The notes below the pieces were generated by a model that worked only from the letters and a program-made list of their open reading frames with translations, ran no database searches and was not told the DNA's origin. Position numbers and translations under genes: made by a program. Below are positions 15,865-25,532 of a DNA stretch of 64,000 bases, piece after piece; position 1 is the first letter of the stretch, and every line of letters starts with the position of its first letter. The stretch lies in the NCBI GenBank assembly GCA_934307065.1, contig CAKRCD010000001.1:1-64000 (forward strand). Direction: 5' to 3'. This stretch comes from an uncultured Bariatricus sp. GTDB taxonomy: Bacteria; Bacillota; Clostridia; Lachnospirales; Lachnospiraceae.

Positions 15865-18052
15865 TTTTCTATATGTAATCAAAAATAATTACTGGATGCA
15901 GATACTGTTTTTCATTCTCTTTATGGTATTGATTCCATTTTCAACAGTGGGACTTCCGGGAGATTCCATGTTCAGCGTGGATTATACACATGATCAGGTA
16001 AAGTACCGTTTCTTTCACGGAAGTGTACTGGTTCCAATACTGATACTGGCGCTGGCAATGGGAGTAATCTGCGGAATTGAATTATTCCGGTTCTTATTGA
16101 ATAAACGTGACACAACGATGTATCTGTCACTGATGCTGACCAGAGGAAAACTGTTTCTTAACAGAGCACTGATGGGATGTATGATTTGTATATTCAGTCT
16201 TGCAATTCCAATGCTCCTGTCGCTGTGGTTAAACCGCATGGCAGTGGGAAGCTACATGTGTCAGGTAAGAGACTGTCTTTATCTGATATGGGGTCTGTGC
16301 GTGATCGCACTGACAGGTTTTGGCGCAGCGGTTATTTCCTGTATGCTTGCAGGTACCGTGGCAGAAGCAGTTATTTATGCAATTGGTATATTATGCGCAC
16401 CGGAAATGCTGTTTTATGGAGTGAATCTCCTTGCAAAACAGTTTTTCTGGGGAAATGCATGGGGAGTTGATAACTGGCTTGGAAACGGACAGATTGGAGA
16501 AAACCTTCTGCAAAAGTTTGCCTGGGCAAATCCAATTATGTTCTTTTGGAATGAATTAAAGACACATTATATTTTTGTAAGACCAAATGACAATCCGGTT
16601 CCGGAAGCACTGAAACCTGCTGCGGTTATCGGCTGGACGATTATGGTGATTTTGCTTCTCGCATTCTCCTATTATTTATTCCGGATCAGAAAGGCAGAAT
16701 CAGCAGGAATTTCGGGAACTAATCCGGTTTTATCAGAAATTATTATAGGACTTACGGCTTTACTTTCGTTTGCATTAACCATCTATTTCCTTGGCAAATT
16801 CAGTGTGACCCTTGGAATTCTGTTTGGTTTTGGCATGATGGGAGTGCTTCATTTGTTCTGGAGAAAGTCTTTGTTTGCTTATGATTTAAACCGCAAACGA
16901 GTAATAGGGTCTTTCGTAGGACAAACCATCATTGCCGCTGCCATTTGCCTGGTATTTGTATTCTGGTGTCCGGTGCACTGCAAACAGATATTAAATAAAT
17001 CCGATGAGTTTACAAAAGCGGAGGTGTCTTTTGTTGGTTCTCCGGATTATCTGTATACGACAGGAGCCGGAAGCAGCAGCAGAGGTTATTACGTAGTGAG
17101 CCGGCTTTCTCTTGAAGATGATGCTGCTATTCAGACAGTGGCAGAGGCTCAGAAAGATTTTGTGACATCAGGTCGCAAGGAAATGAAATTAGATGAAGAT
17201 GATTTTTCAAAAACGGTAGTCCCGTATGATGTGGAATTCTCTTATCAAGACGAAAATGGGAAAGAATACACATGGTATTATGACAGAGCATCTATGGCAC
17301 AGCTGGAGAATCTGCTGTCTCTGGAAAACCAGACGGAAATTAAGGATAAGCAGAAGATGTTGTTTACGGATACCTTAAGTGATGAAAACAGTGTAATCTG
17401 GGCAAACGAAGCTTACCGGAAGGGCTCTGTATATCTGACAGACAGTTTATATCAGAATACCTGGGAGTTATCCTTGAGCGATACTGTGCGTGAAGAGCTG
17501 TTACAGGCTATGGCAGATGACATTACAAACCAGTCTTTCGAAGACAGATATTTTGCAGATAAGACTGCAAAAGCGGTTTTGATGTTTACACAGAACACAG
17601 AATATGATTTGCAGTATTACTCATATCATCTGGACAATGCCTTTGTATTTATCACAGATGAATTTACGAATACCATGCAGGTTCTTGAAAAATATGGTTT
17701 TGCCGATTTGACAGATACAAAGCCGGAGATTGAATCAGTGGTAGTGCAGGAGTTTAATCCGTATGCCAGTGTAAATGGACTGAAAGAACCATTTTCTATG
17801 TATTTTATGGCATATAAAGCAGAGTCAGAAAATGAATTCATTGTCCAGAAGGATTTTGGAAAGCAGATAACCATTACCAGTGACAAGAGAATTAATACTT
17901 TACGTAAGGTTATGCACAATAATTATTTTATGAGCCGTGGAGGATATCTGGCGGCATTGAAAGTGAAAGGCAGTGATATGTGGGTATATCAGTTTATCCC
18001 ATATTCGGAAGCACCGGATTTCTTAAAACGTTCTTCCGGTGAAGGGGAATAA
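15818..18052 (+). CDS. ABC transporter permease with large C-terminal soluble domain
   Basis: Integral membrane protein of 744 residues, partner of the ATPase encoded just upstream. Hydrophobic segments occur at about 28-48, 70-88, 108-128, 145-205, 265-285, 300-345 and 370-390. They are followed by about 350 residues without membrane segments (395-744), likely on one face of the membrane, similar in layout to the long YtrC-like permeases of Firmicutes (possibly the DUF6449 type). Start: the ATG at 15818 lies within the ATPase gene with GAGAGG ten bases upstream; the ATG at 15861 is out of frame. The next gene starts eight bases after the stop. The substrate is unknown. Confidence 0.82.
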   Translation: MWTGKKCSELTEIRHDFLYVIKNNYWMQILFFILFMVLIPFSTVGLPGDSMFSVDYTHDQVKYRFFHGSVLVPILILALAMGVICGIELFRFLLNKRDTTMYLSLMLTRGKLFLNRALMGCMICIFSLAIPMLLSLWLNRMAVGSYMCQVRDCLYLIWGLCVIALTGFGAAVISCMLAGTVAEAVIYAIGILCAPEMLFYGVNLLAKQFFWGNAWGVDNWLGNGQIGENLLQKFAWANPIMFFWNELKTHYIFVRPNDNPVPEALKPAAVIGWTIMVILLLAFSYYLFRIRKAESAGISGTNPVLSEIIIGLTALLSFALTIYFLGKFSVTLGILFGFGMMGVLHLFWRKSLFAYDLNRKRVIGSFVGQTIIAAAICLVFVFWCPVHCKQILNKSDEFTKAEVSFVGSPDYLYTTGAGSSSRGYYVVSRLSLEDDAAIQTVAEAQKDFVTSGRKEMKLDEDDFSKTVVPYDVEFSYQDENGKEYTWYYDRASMAQLENLLSLENQTEIKDKQKMLFTDTLSDENSVIWANEAYRKGSVYLTDSLYQNTWELSLSDTVREELLQAMADDITNQSFEDRYFADKTAKAVLMFTQNTEYDLQYYSYHLDNAFVFITDEFTNTMQVLEKYGFADLTDTKPEIESVVVQEFNPYASVNGLKEPFSMYFMAYKAESENEFIVQKDFGKQITITSDKRINTLRKVMHNNYFMSRGGYLAALKVKGSDMWVYQFIPYSEAPDFLKRSSGEGE

Positions 18053-18060
18053 GAGAAGAG

Positions 18061-19098
18061 ATGGATACAAAGACGAACATGAAGAACAAAAATGATAAGT
18101 TGTATTTAATAATTTTGATTCCTCTGCTTATAATAGTATTTTTGTTGTCCTTATGTGTAGGACGTTATCAGATAGCACCTGCTGAAGTTTTCAGGATGCT
18201 TGGGGCAAAATTGACATCTGATATTTTTGAAAATGAAGGTGCCGCCACAGTATTCTGGACATCCAGGTTTCCGAGAGTGTGTGCAGGAGCTTTGATTGGG
18301 TGTGCGCTTTCCGTAGCAGGAGCATCCTATCAGGGAATTTTCCGCAATCCGATGGTATCCCCTGATTTACTCGGTGCGTCAGCAGGAGCCGGATTCGGCG
18401 CAGCACTTGGATTTTTGCTCGGAGTGAATACGGGAATGGTTACGGTCATGGCATTTATTTCTGGCGTGATTGCAGTAATTGGAACCATAGCAGTCAGCCA
18501 CATTGTTGGAGGAAAGGTGGACAACAGCAGGATTTTGCTGGTTCTTTGTGGAATTGTGACGGGTTCTTTGTTTCAGGCATTTATTTCCATTATCAAGGTG
18601 GTGGCAGACCCGTACGATACGCTTCCGTCGATTACTTTCTGGCTGATGGGAGGTCTGAATTATGTAACCGCTTCCCAGGTAAAGTTTTTGATTTTTCCGA
18701 TATTAATAGGCGGGTTTCCATTGCTTCTTGTACGGTGGAAAATCAATCTCATGTCCTTCGGGGAAGATGAAGCAAAAACCATGGGTATCCAGATTGAACG
18801 GTTTCAGTTATTGATTATCGGATGTGCCACACTGATGACTGCCGGGGCTGTATCCGTAGGGGGAATGATAGGCTGGGTTGGCTTGATTGTTCCGCATTTT
18901 GCAAGAATGATGGTGGGCGCAGACTACCGTAGGCTTCTGCCTTGTGCGGCTGTACTTGGAGCGATATTTACACTTTTAGTAGATGATATTTCACGCTCTC
19001 TTATGGCGCAGGAAATTCCGATTGGAATTCTGACTGCAATTTTAGGAGCACCGGTATTCTTGCTGTTACTATCAAGAGGAAGGCGGGGATTTATGTGA
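18061..19098 (+). CDS. FecCD-family ABC transporter permease
   Basis: Membrane permease of 345 residues, typical for the BtuC/FecCD/FhuB family, which moves iron-siderophore complexes, haem, cobalamin or, in some members, molybdate and tungstate. Family motifs are visible: FPRVCAGALIGCALSVAGASYQ near 60-82, NPMVSPDLLGASAGAGFG (about 90-108), and the C-terminal GWVGLIVPHFARMMVG (about 266-281), the loop that contacts the ATPase. About nine to ten hydrophobic helices fit the family. The stop overlaps the GTG start of the binding-protein gene, and the ATPase gene follows that, giving a complete importer in the order permease, binding protein, ATPase. The substrate cannot be read from the permease. 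Confidence 0.92.
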   Translation: MDTKTNMKNKNDKLYLIILIPLLIIVFLLSLCVGRYQIAPAEVFRMLGAKLTSDIFENEGAATVFWTSRFPRVCAGALIGCALSVAGASYQGIFRNPMVSPDLLGASAGAGFGAALGFLLGVNTGMVTVMAFISGVIAVIGTIAVSHIVGGKVDNSRILLVLCGIVTGSLFQAFISIIKVVADPYDTLPSITFWLMGGLNYVTASQVKFLIFPILIGGFPLLLVRWKINLMSFGEDEAKTMGIQIERFQLLIIGCATLMTAGAVSVGGMIGWVGLIVPHFARMMVGADYRRLLPCAAVLGAIFTLLVDDISRSLMAQEIPIGILTAILGAPVFLLLLSRGRRGFM

Positions 19099-20531
19099 TA
19101 ACTGCAAATCAAATAACTGCAGAAAAAATGAAAAAAATCGAACTATTTCTTTTGGGATGTATGCTGGCATTATTTTTAACCGGCTGTTCCGCTAAAAAAG
19201 TAGAATATGAAATCGACATCAGTGGAGAAGCAGAAGAAAGCGGTGTCATTTCTTATCTGGGCTATGAAATGAATGTTTATCAGGATGAATCGTCTAATCC
19301 TTGTGGAACCTGTGCATATCAGCCAGTCAGCTTTTATGTAGGAGCGTCCGCAGACGAGGTCTGTGACAAACTGGCAGAAGCAATTGAACGTGCCGATGAT
19401 GTGTGGGATGTGGTTTCCCATGAAAACGGAGTACTGGTTGTACGGGAAAGAGAGGCAGGAAGCGTTAAACAGATTCCTGGTCTGGAAAGTGTGCAGGGGC
19501 TTACAATGACAGGTAAGGTATTGCAGGGGAAAGTAGAAGTACTGGCTGGAAGCAGTGGCTCAGCTTCAGGGACATCATCTACAGAAAGTGAAGAGATGAC
19601 AGACCCACAGCGTATTGCGGCAGTATACGGGCCGTCCTATGAAATGTTAAAGGTGCTTGGAGTGGAAGACCGTATTGTGGTAAGAGCAGATGTACAGACG
19701 GATACTTTCCCTTGGGCAGAAGAAGTATTTCCGAGAATTACTTCAATTCCGTATCTGGACAATGTACATACAGCAGTTAATTTTGAAGAACTGATGACCT
19801 ATAGCCCGGACATGGTATATTCTTTTCCAAGGCCGAGTGAGGAAAAGCAGCTTTCAGAAGCAGGGGTGGCTTATCTGGCTGGAAAGAGTGCAAAAATGCT
19901 GGAAGATACACCGCAGCAGTTGATGACTTATGCAAAAACCATCAATGAAGATGCAGTGGCAAAAGCAAGAGCTTATGGACAATATTATTCGCAGAAGATA
20001 GAAATGATCCGTGAGGTAACCAATAAATTGGAAGATTCTGAAAGACCAAAAGTGTACTATGCAGGAATGGATATTCTTACAACCTACGGCGCATATTCGG
20101 ATATGCCGGAGGTCATACAGGCAGCCGGTGGAATCTGCGTATCCGAAGATTTGAAAGCCGGGAGCAGAACCCAGATTGATTATGAACAGTTAATGGAATG
20201 GAACCCGGATGTGGTATTTATTGACCACGGAGGAATCAACGGTGGTGATACGGTAGAGAGGGTGCGACAGGAAATGTTGTCTGGGCAGCAGTACGCACAG
20301 CTTGCAGCTGTAGAAAACGATGCCGTATATTTAGTTCCATCAGGTGTGTTCTACTGGGATATGGGATTGCAAAAAGTTTTGCTTGTGATGAACATGGCAA
20401 AAACATTATATCCGGATAAATTTGAAGATTTGGATATGGCACGGGAAGTACAGGAATTTTACCAGACCTTCTATGACTATCCTCTTACCCGGGAACAGGC
20501 AGAGAAGATTCTGAACAGGGAGGCACCTTAA
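19095..20531 (+). CDS. FecB/BtuF-type substrate-binding lipoprotein with extra N-terminal domain
   Basis: Periplasmic-binding-protein homologue of 478 residues. The GTG start overlaps the permease stop and has GGCGGGG six bases upstream; an in-frame ATG at 19128 has a poor site. The signal peptide ends LTGC with lipidated Cys31. The FecB fold occupies about residues 170-478 (DPQRIAAVYGPSYEMLKVLG and later NPDVVFIDHGG). Between anchor and fold lies an extra domain of about 130 residues containing CxxC at 70/73 and Cys90, then a Ser/Gly linker. Such an extension is unusual for the family and might take the ligand from the neighbouring surface proteins. Together with 18061-19098 and 20531-21319 it forms one importer. 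Confidence 0.88.
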   Translation: MITANQITAEKMKKIELFLLGCMLALFLTGCSAKKVEYEIDISGEAEESGVISYLGYEMNVYQDESSNPCGTCAYQPVSFYVGASADEVCDKLAEAIERADDVWDVVSHENGVLVVREREAGSVKQIPGLESVQGLTMTGKVLQGKVEVLAGSSGSASGTSSTESEEMTDPQRIAAVYGPSYEMLKVLGVEDRIVVRADVQTDTFPWAEEVFPRITSIPYLDNVHTAVNFEELMTYSPDMVYSFPRPSEEKQLSEAGVAYLAGKSAKMLEDTPQQLMTYAKTINEDAVAKARAYGQYYSQKIEMIREVTNKLEDSERPKVYYAGMDILTTYGAYSDMPEVIQAAGGICVSEDLKAGSRTQIDYEQLMEWNPDVVFIDHGGINGGDTVERVRQEMLSGQQYAQLAAVENDAVYLVPSGVFYWDMGLQKVLLVMNMAKTLYPDKFEDLDMAREVQEFYQTFYDYPLTREQAEKILNREAP

Positions 20532-21319
20532 TGATTGAAGTAAAAGATGCGACGCTCGGTTATAAGCAGGGTAGGACACAAAAAGAAGTGTTACATCACT
20601 TAAGTTTTACCTTCGATAAAGGACAGTTACTCTGTGTACTGGGATCGAACGGAGTAGGAAAAACCACTTTGTACCGCACTATGCTTGGACTTCTGCCTTT
20701 GCTTGGCGGACAGGTTCTGATAGACGGAGAAAATCTTTCGGAAATGAGCGCAAAGAATCTGGCAAAAAAAATAGCATATGTACCTCAGTACCACAATCCG
20801 CCATTTCCATATCGCGTGTTTGATGTGGTATTGATGGGAAGGGGAGCCCATGTGTCCGATGTAGGAACTCCATCAAAAGAAGACTACAAGATTGCAGAGG
20901 AAATGCTGAGGAAAATGGGCATTTCACATCTGCGGGATGAGATATATACACAAATCAGTGGAGGCGAACGGCAACTGGTGCTCATTGCAAGAGCACTGGT
21001 ACAGCAGACAGATTATCTGTTAATGGACGAGCCGGCTTCCAGCCTGGACTTTGGCAATCAGGTCAGAGTCCTGAAGGAAATCCGCAGACTGGCGGAGGAA
21101 GGAAAAGGAATCTGTCTTACTTCCCACAACCCGGATCAGGTGCTATTAGCAGACCGGGATGTACTGGCAGTAGCCGGAGATGGGAAATATAAGGCAGGAG
21201 CGGCATCGGAAGTTATTACCGAAGAACTGTTAAGAGAGGTCTATGGACTGGAGGCATCTATTCATGAAATTCAGAATCGAAAAGGCAAATGGATGAAAAG
21301 TGTATTGCCGGAATTATAA
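20531..21319 (+). CDS. FecE-type ABC transporter ATP-binding protein
   Basis: ATPase of 262 residues energising the FecCD-type permease encoded at 18061. It shows Walker A GSNGVGKTT (about 37-45), a Q-loop AYVPQYH, the signature ISGGERQLVLIARAL and Walker B YLLMDEPASSLD, all as in the FecE/FhuC/BtuD subgroup. The ATG overlaps the end of the binding-protein gene (TAATG) and has GGGAGG seven bases upstream. No terminator follows directly; only a weak TATAGC/GCTATA hairpin without T run lies at 21347-21373, so transcription may continue into the surface-protein gene at 21400. Confidence 0.93.
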   Translation: MIEVKDATLGYKQGRTQKEVLHHLSFTFDKGQLLCVLGSNGVGKTTLYRTMLGLLPLLGGQVLIDGENLSEMSAKNLAKKIAYVPQYHNPPFPYRVFDVVLMGRGAHVSDVGTPSKEDYKIAEEMLRKMGISHLRDEIYTQISGGERQLVLIARALVQQTDYLLMDEPASSLDFGNQVRVLKEIRRLAEEGKGICLTSHNPDQVLLADRDVLAVAGDGKYKAGAASEVITEELLREVYGLEASIHEIQNRKGKWMKSVLPEL

Positions 21320-21399
21320 GGTTGGTAGTTTGTCATGTGGGGAAAGTATAGCTTATCTATATGACTGGCTATAGAAATGAGTAAAGGAGGAATATGGAA

Positions 21400-24300
21400 A
21401 TGAAGAAGAAATTTCCAAAAAGACTGTTGTCCTGGTTATTAACCTGTACAATGGTATTTAATCTCTCAGCAACTGCTTTTGCAGCAGATACTGATGCAGA
21501 CGCAGCAGCAAATGCGGTTGTAGAAAATGAAACAACTGCAGCGCAGACAACTGATGCAGATGCATCCAATAATGAAGGGGAAGCAACAGACGCAGAACCG
21601 AAAGCAGAAGTGCATGAAGCTCAGGTATTGCCTGAAAGTGCTCATAATTATGAAAATAATTATGATAACACATGGAGCTATACTCAGGAAGGTGCAACAG
21701 CAGGTGTAGTGATTACATTTGATGAACAGACAGCAGTAGAATCTAACTATGATTTTATTTATGTTTTGGATGCAAATGATAATCAGATTGGTAAATACAC
21801 AGGAAAAGAGCTTGCAGGAGCTTCTGTAGCTGTACCGACTGCTACATTTAAGATTCGTCTTAAATCAGACCAGTCCGGAGCAAAATGGGGATTCAAGGTT
21901 ACAAATGTAGCAAATGTTGTAAAAGGTAATCTGGAACAGGCAGGAACAACAAGTGTTGCAAGAATTCCGTCTCAGATGCTGACAGATACAAACAAGGCTG
22001 CAACTCCGGAACCAGTGATAACTTATATCGGAACAACTCTGAAAAAAGGTACAGATTATACAGTATCTTATCAGAATAATGATAAGGCTGGGAAAGGTAC
22101 TGTTGTAATCACTGGAACAGGAACTTACTATGGAACAGTGAAAGCAGAGTTTGATGTTGTAGATGCTCAGAACTTATTAGACCCGGCAGTATGTGCGAAC
22201 GGAACATCTTCTCTTCGTGCAGCCGGGGAGGAATCAAGTGCAGGTATTTCATTTAAGAGTATTTCTGCTGACTATGCAGAGCATATTACATCTGTTACTC
22301 TTACTCCGATCGAATCTGATGGCTCTGCTGTGAATACGAACGGTGCAGAGTATCCACATGCGCCAAAGGAAATCACTTTGAGCAAAGATAAACTGACAGT
22401 AAGAGGAAACAGCATTTACTTTACACGTACAGCAGATGACCCGGTTGTCTATGTCATGGAGGGACATGATCCAATTGAAATCGTAGGACGTCGGAGTACG
22501 GTTACATATCCACAGTCTCAGATTTACAAAGTAACTGTAAAAGCTGACAACTATAAAGATGCTGAAGGAACTGTAACTTACTATACAGGAACAGCACCAG
22601 CATTTTCTATTATTGTTCAGGATGAAGATGGAACCCAGACTACAGTAAAGAGCTGGACATCAGATGAAATTACAGATATGTCAACATTTGCAAATGGTTC
22701 TTCTCAATGTGGTATGACAGGTTTCCGTACATTCAGCGGAGAAGGTGTTGCGCTGAAAGACCTTTTGAAAGAAGCTGGTGTAGAAGTTTCAGCAGATGAT
22801 TACTTCTTACTGGATACTTCAGACCATTATGGAAACAAGTTCACATATGATGAACTCTTTAACACAACCCGTTACTTCCTGAAAGGCATCTATGATGAAA
22901 ACTTCGCAGATGTATACAATGAACTGGTTTCTTCCGATGATGATGCCGGAGCAACACTTACATTACGTCGTTACCTTGCAGAACAGTGCCTCGAAGATGG
23001 CTCCACTGTAGAACCTAGAATTAACGTGAAGTATGTAGAATCAATGATTAGTGGTTCTAATCTGAAAGATGCAGTACTTCCGACAGATGAAAACACAAAT
23101 TATAATGAATTGGTAGCTTATGAAAATCAGTTCCGTTTCTTCTATGGAATCGCACTTACTCAGGAAGACTGTAAAGTTACTTTTGATTCTCAGGGTGGTT
23201 CTGATGTGGCAGAACAGACGGTACTGTCACATACAATGACATCTACGTCAAATACAACAATTAAATCAAGCTACTGGGCAAACTCTCTCGTAATTTACAG
23301 AGGTCAGGGAAAAGATCATTCATCTCCGGAACCTTCTACAGCAGCTAAGAAGATTACAGTTCCTGCAGAACCAACAAAAGAAGGATATGTATTCGGTGGA
23401 TGGTACACAGATGCGGATTGTACTGAAAAATTTGATTTTAATGACAATGACGGAACAGTAGAACAGGATACAACACTTTATGCTAAATGGATTCCGGAAG
23501 ATAAAGCAGTCACTGTAACTGATTTCAATATTACAAATGTTGAACACAATGATGCTGACAAAGAATTAAATCAGAAGATTAATGTTACTCTTGATTTCAA
23601 CGAAGCAATTAAAATTGTTGATGCAGATAAATTAAAAGAAGCTTTGACAATGAAAATTGCAGGTGGAAATGTATTAAATACCGATCGTGATATTGTATTT
23701 CGTGTAAATCCTGAAAATCCAAAACAGTTAATGATTCAGATGACTTCTACAGACTGGGTTGCTATTTACAATGGTATGCTTACAGTAGAAGGATATGGAC
23801 TTGGAGATGCTATTCAGGCTGCTTCCGGTGCAGACAAAGAGGTTGTTGTTGCTCATCAGGAAGGCAGAATTCCAATCGGTATCGTAGTGAATAACGATGT
23901 ATTGGCAAAAGGAACAGATAAAGTTGCAGCAAGCACTTATGTAAATGTTGCACACAAAGCTAATATGCGTGGTATGTATTTCTTCGAACTTGTAAGAATT
24001 GTAGATGGAAAAGAAGAAGTGATTGGCGGACCATTCGTAAGCCATGCACACAACTTCTATGGATCTATCACTGAAGCTGCAATTGCAAAAGCAATGGCAA
24101 ATGCAATTAATGGTTTAGATGGATACTCAACAACTTATACAGATGGTGAGACAAACTTCACTGTTATAGCTGATAGTCCATTGGCAGGTGAAGAAATCGC
24201 TGTTCGGATGAATGAGTACAAAGCAACTATCAATTATGCTCATACAGAAGTAATTGATGCAGCGGTTGCTCCAACGGAAGATGCATCAGGTCTTACAGAA

Positions 24301-24552
24301 GGAAGCCACTGTTCCGTATGTGGTACTGTCCTGAAAGCTCAGGAAGTAGTTCCGAAGTTAGACAAGAAGACAGACGCTTCTACAGAAAACAAAGACAATA
24401 CATCGAAGAAAGATAACACAACAAAGAAAGACAATACAACAAAGAAGGTAAGTACAAGTGATGTAAATCATGTATATCCATATTTGATGCTTGTATTAGT
24501 AAGCTGTATGGCAATCGTTGTTATGCTTCGTAAGAAAAAATCTTACAAATAA
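21400..24552 (+). CDS. Large surface protein with CUB-like, Shr-like, sulfite-oxidase-like and Flg_new domains
   Basis: Protein of 1050 residues starting at the ATG at 21400 (AGGAGG nine bases upstream; an in-frame ATG at 21394 is only three bases away). A signal peptide (about 1-28) is followed by a CUB-like domain (about 80-168), a repeat with YTVSYQNNDKAGKGTVVITG (about 205-255), a segment ending YKVTVKADNYKDAEG that resembles the Shr-like haemoglobin-interacting domain (about 258-393), a sulfite-oxidase-like fold with MTGFRTFSGEGVALKDLL (about 397-590), and a Flg_new/InlB-type repeat ending FGGWYTDADCTEKF (about 590-697). An unrecognised region and CSVCGTVL follow, then a Lys/Thr-rich spacer, one membrane helix and RKKKSYK. 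Residue numbers are approximate. The Shr-like part suggests haem or iron, but that is inference. Confidence 0.82.
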   Translation: MKKKFPKRLLSWLLTCTMVFNLSATAFAADTDADAAANAVVENETTAAQTTDADASNNEGEATDAEPKAEVHEAQVLPESAHNYENNYDNTWSYTQEGATAGVVITFDEQTAVESNYDFIYVLDANDNQIGKYTGKELAGASVAVPTATFKIRLKSDQSGAKWGFKVTNVANVVKGNLEQAGTTSVARIPSQMLTDTNKAATPEPVITYIGTTLKKGTDYTVSYQNNDKAGKGTVVITGTGTYYGTVKAEFDVVDAQNLLDPAVCANGTSSLRAAGEESSAGISFKSISADYAEHITSVTLTPIESDGSAVNTNGAEYPHAPKEITLSKDKLTVRGNSIYFTRTADDPVVYVMEGHDPIEIVGRRSTVTYPQSQIYKVTVKADNYKDAEGTVTYYTGTAPAFSIIVQDEDGTQTTVKSWTSDEITDMSTFANGSSQCGMTGFRTFSGEGVALKDLLKEAGVEVSADDYFLLDTSDHYGNKFTYDELFNTTRYFLKGIYDENFADVYNELVSSDDDAGATLTLRRYLAEQCLEDGSTVEPRINVKYVESMISGSNLKDAVLPTDENTNYNELVAYENQFRFFYGIALTQEDCKVTFDSQGGSDVAEQTVLSHTMTSTSNTTIKSSYWANSLVIYRGQGKDHSSPEPSTAAKKITVPAEPTKEGYVFGGWYTDADCTEKFDFNDNDGTVEQDTTLYAKWIPEDKAVTVTDFNITNVEHNDADKELNQKINVTLDFNEAIKIVDADKLKEALTMKIAGGNVLNTDRDIVFRVNPENPKQLMIQMTSTDWVAIYNGMLTVEGYGLGDAIQAASGADKEVVVAHQEGRIPIGIVVNNDVLAKGTDKVAASTYVNVAHKANMRGMYFFELVRIVDGKEEVIGGPFVSHAHNFYGSITEAAIAKAMANAINGLDGYSTTYTDGETNFTVIADSPLAGEEIAVRMNEYKATINYAHTEVIDAAVAPTEDASGLTEGSHCSVCGTVLKAQEVVPKLDKKTDASTENKDNTSKKDNTTKKDNTTKKVSTSDVNHVYPYLMLVLVSCMAIVVMLRKKKSYK

Positions 24553-24576
24553 TCATTGCAATCAGTTATAATAGAG

Positions 24577-24610
24577 GGGAGTACAGTTGTGCTCCCACTT
24601 TTCCTTATTT
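24577..24610 (+). terminator. Hairpin with short T tract after the surface-protein gene
   Basis: GGGAGTAC (24577-24584) pairs with GTGCTCCC (24589-24596) around the loop AGTT, followed by ACTTTTCCTTATTT. The T tract is interrupted, so it may terminate only part of the transcripts and let some continue into the DUF364 gene. A possible promoter TTACAA (24543-24548), 18 bases, TATAAT (24567-24572) precedes it. Confidence 0.6.
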
Positions 24611-24633
24611 AAAAAGAAAGGCAGGAGGATAAA

Positions 24634-25371
24634 ATGACAAAGGAAGAGCTTTTCGGAAGGCTGAAAGAGCATTACAAAGAAATTATCGAGAAAATGGATA
24701 TTACAGATCAGGCAGTCCATGTAAAATGTCGTGGGTTATCACCGGAAGAAGCAATCGGTAAAACAGACCGTGTAGATATGCCGATTATGAACGGAAAAGA
24801 AATCATGATTCAAGCAGAAGTAGATGGTTACATCGGTCAGGCATTTACCAGTACTGCATGCAGTTATCAGGGCACACTTCAGGATATTTTAAATATGGAG
24901 ATTGTGGAAGATGGTTATAATCGATCTGTCTTTATCGCAACTTTAAATGCACTGATGCGGAAAAATGGAGAATGTGATCGCACAATTCACTGTAAAGACA
25001 GAGGACCGAATGATTGTGCGAAAAAGACAAGAGAATGGATTCGTGAACATTTTGGATGTCCGAAGATTACATTGATTGGATATCAGCCGTTCTTGTTAGA
25101 AGAAATGGCAAAAGAATTTCCAACCCGTGTACTGGATTTGAATCCGGACAACATTGGGGATGAACGCTATGGAGTTATTGTGGAAGATGGAATTGAAGCC
25201 CGCGATGATGCGATTGCATGGGCAGATATTGTATTTTGTACAAGCAGTACCTTAGGAAATGCAACCATTGTAGATTATATGAATTTGGACAAATCCACAT
25301 ATTTTTATGGTACGACAGGATGCTGTGCGGCAGCTATTTTTGGCTTGGAAAGAAGCTGTTACGCGGATTAG
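24634..25371 (+). CDS. DUF364 (putative heavy-metal chelation) protein
   Basis: Cytoplasmic protein of 245 residues without signal peptide or membrane segment. The C-terminal half has the Rossmann-like pattern of the DUF364 family: ITLIGYQPFLLEEMAK (about 145-160), VLDLNPDNIGDERYGV (about 166-181), then WADIVFCTSSTLGNATI (about 196-212) and a glycine/cysteine-rich end TTGCCAAAIFG. DUF364 proteins are described as putative heavy-metal chelators and are frequently encoded beside FecCD-type transporters in anaerobes; that neighbourhood is reproduced here. A role in handling the imported metal or complex is therefore reasonable but unproven. A strong ribosome site (CAGGAGG) precedes the ATG. The downstream gene has its own promoter. 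Confidence 0.78.
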   Translation: MTKEELFGRLKEHYKEIIEKMDITDQAVHVKCRGLSPEEAIGKTDRVDMPIMNGKEIMIQAEVDGYIGQAFTSTACSYQGTLQDILNMEIVEDGYNRSVFIATLNALMRKNGECDRTIHCKDRGPNDCAKKTREWIREHFGCPKITLIGYQPFLLEEMAKEFPTRVLDLNPDNIGDERYGVIVEDGIEARDDAIAWADIVFCTSSTLGNATIVDYMNLDKSTYFYGTTGCCAAAIFGLERSCYAD

Positions 25372-25458
25372 AAGGAACAAAAATACAATTAAAATAAATA
25401 GGAATACTATAGAATTTTTTTCTTAACTACAGAAAATGATTATATGAAAAAAACTGCG

Positions 25459-25486
25459 TTGACAAATTTCAGATTGTTGTTAAAAT
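25459..25486 (+). promoter_or_regulatory. Promoter of the MobA/ModE-like gene
   Basis: TTGACA (25459-25464), 16-base spacer, TAAAAT (25481-25486). The predicted start of transcription is near 25493, which rules out the in-frame ATG at 25485 and fixes translation at 25533. Confidence 0.75.
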
Positions 25487-25532
25487 GAACTTAATAATAA
25501 GAGTTATTTTGAAAGCAAATAGAGGAAAAGAA

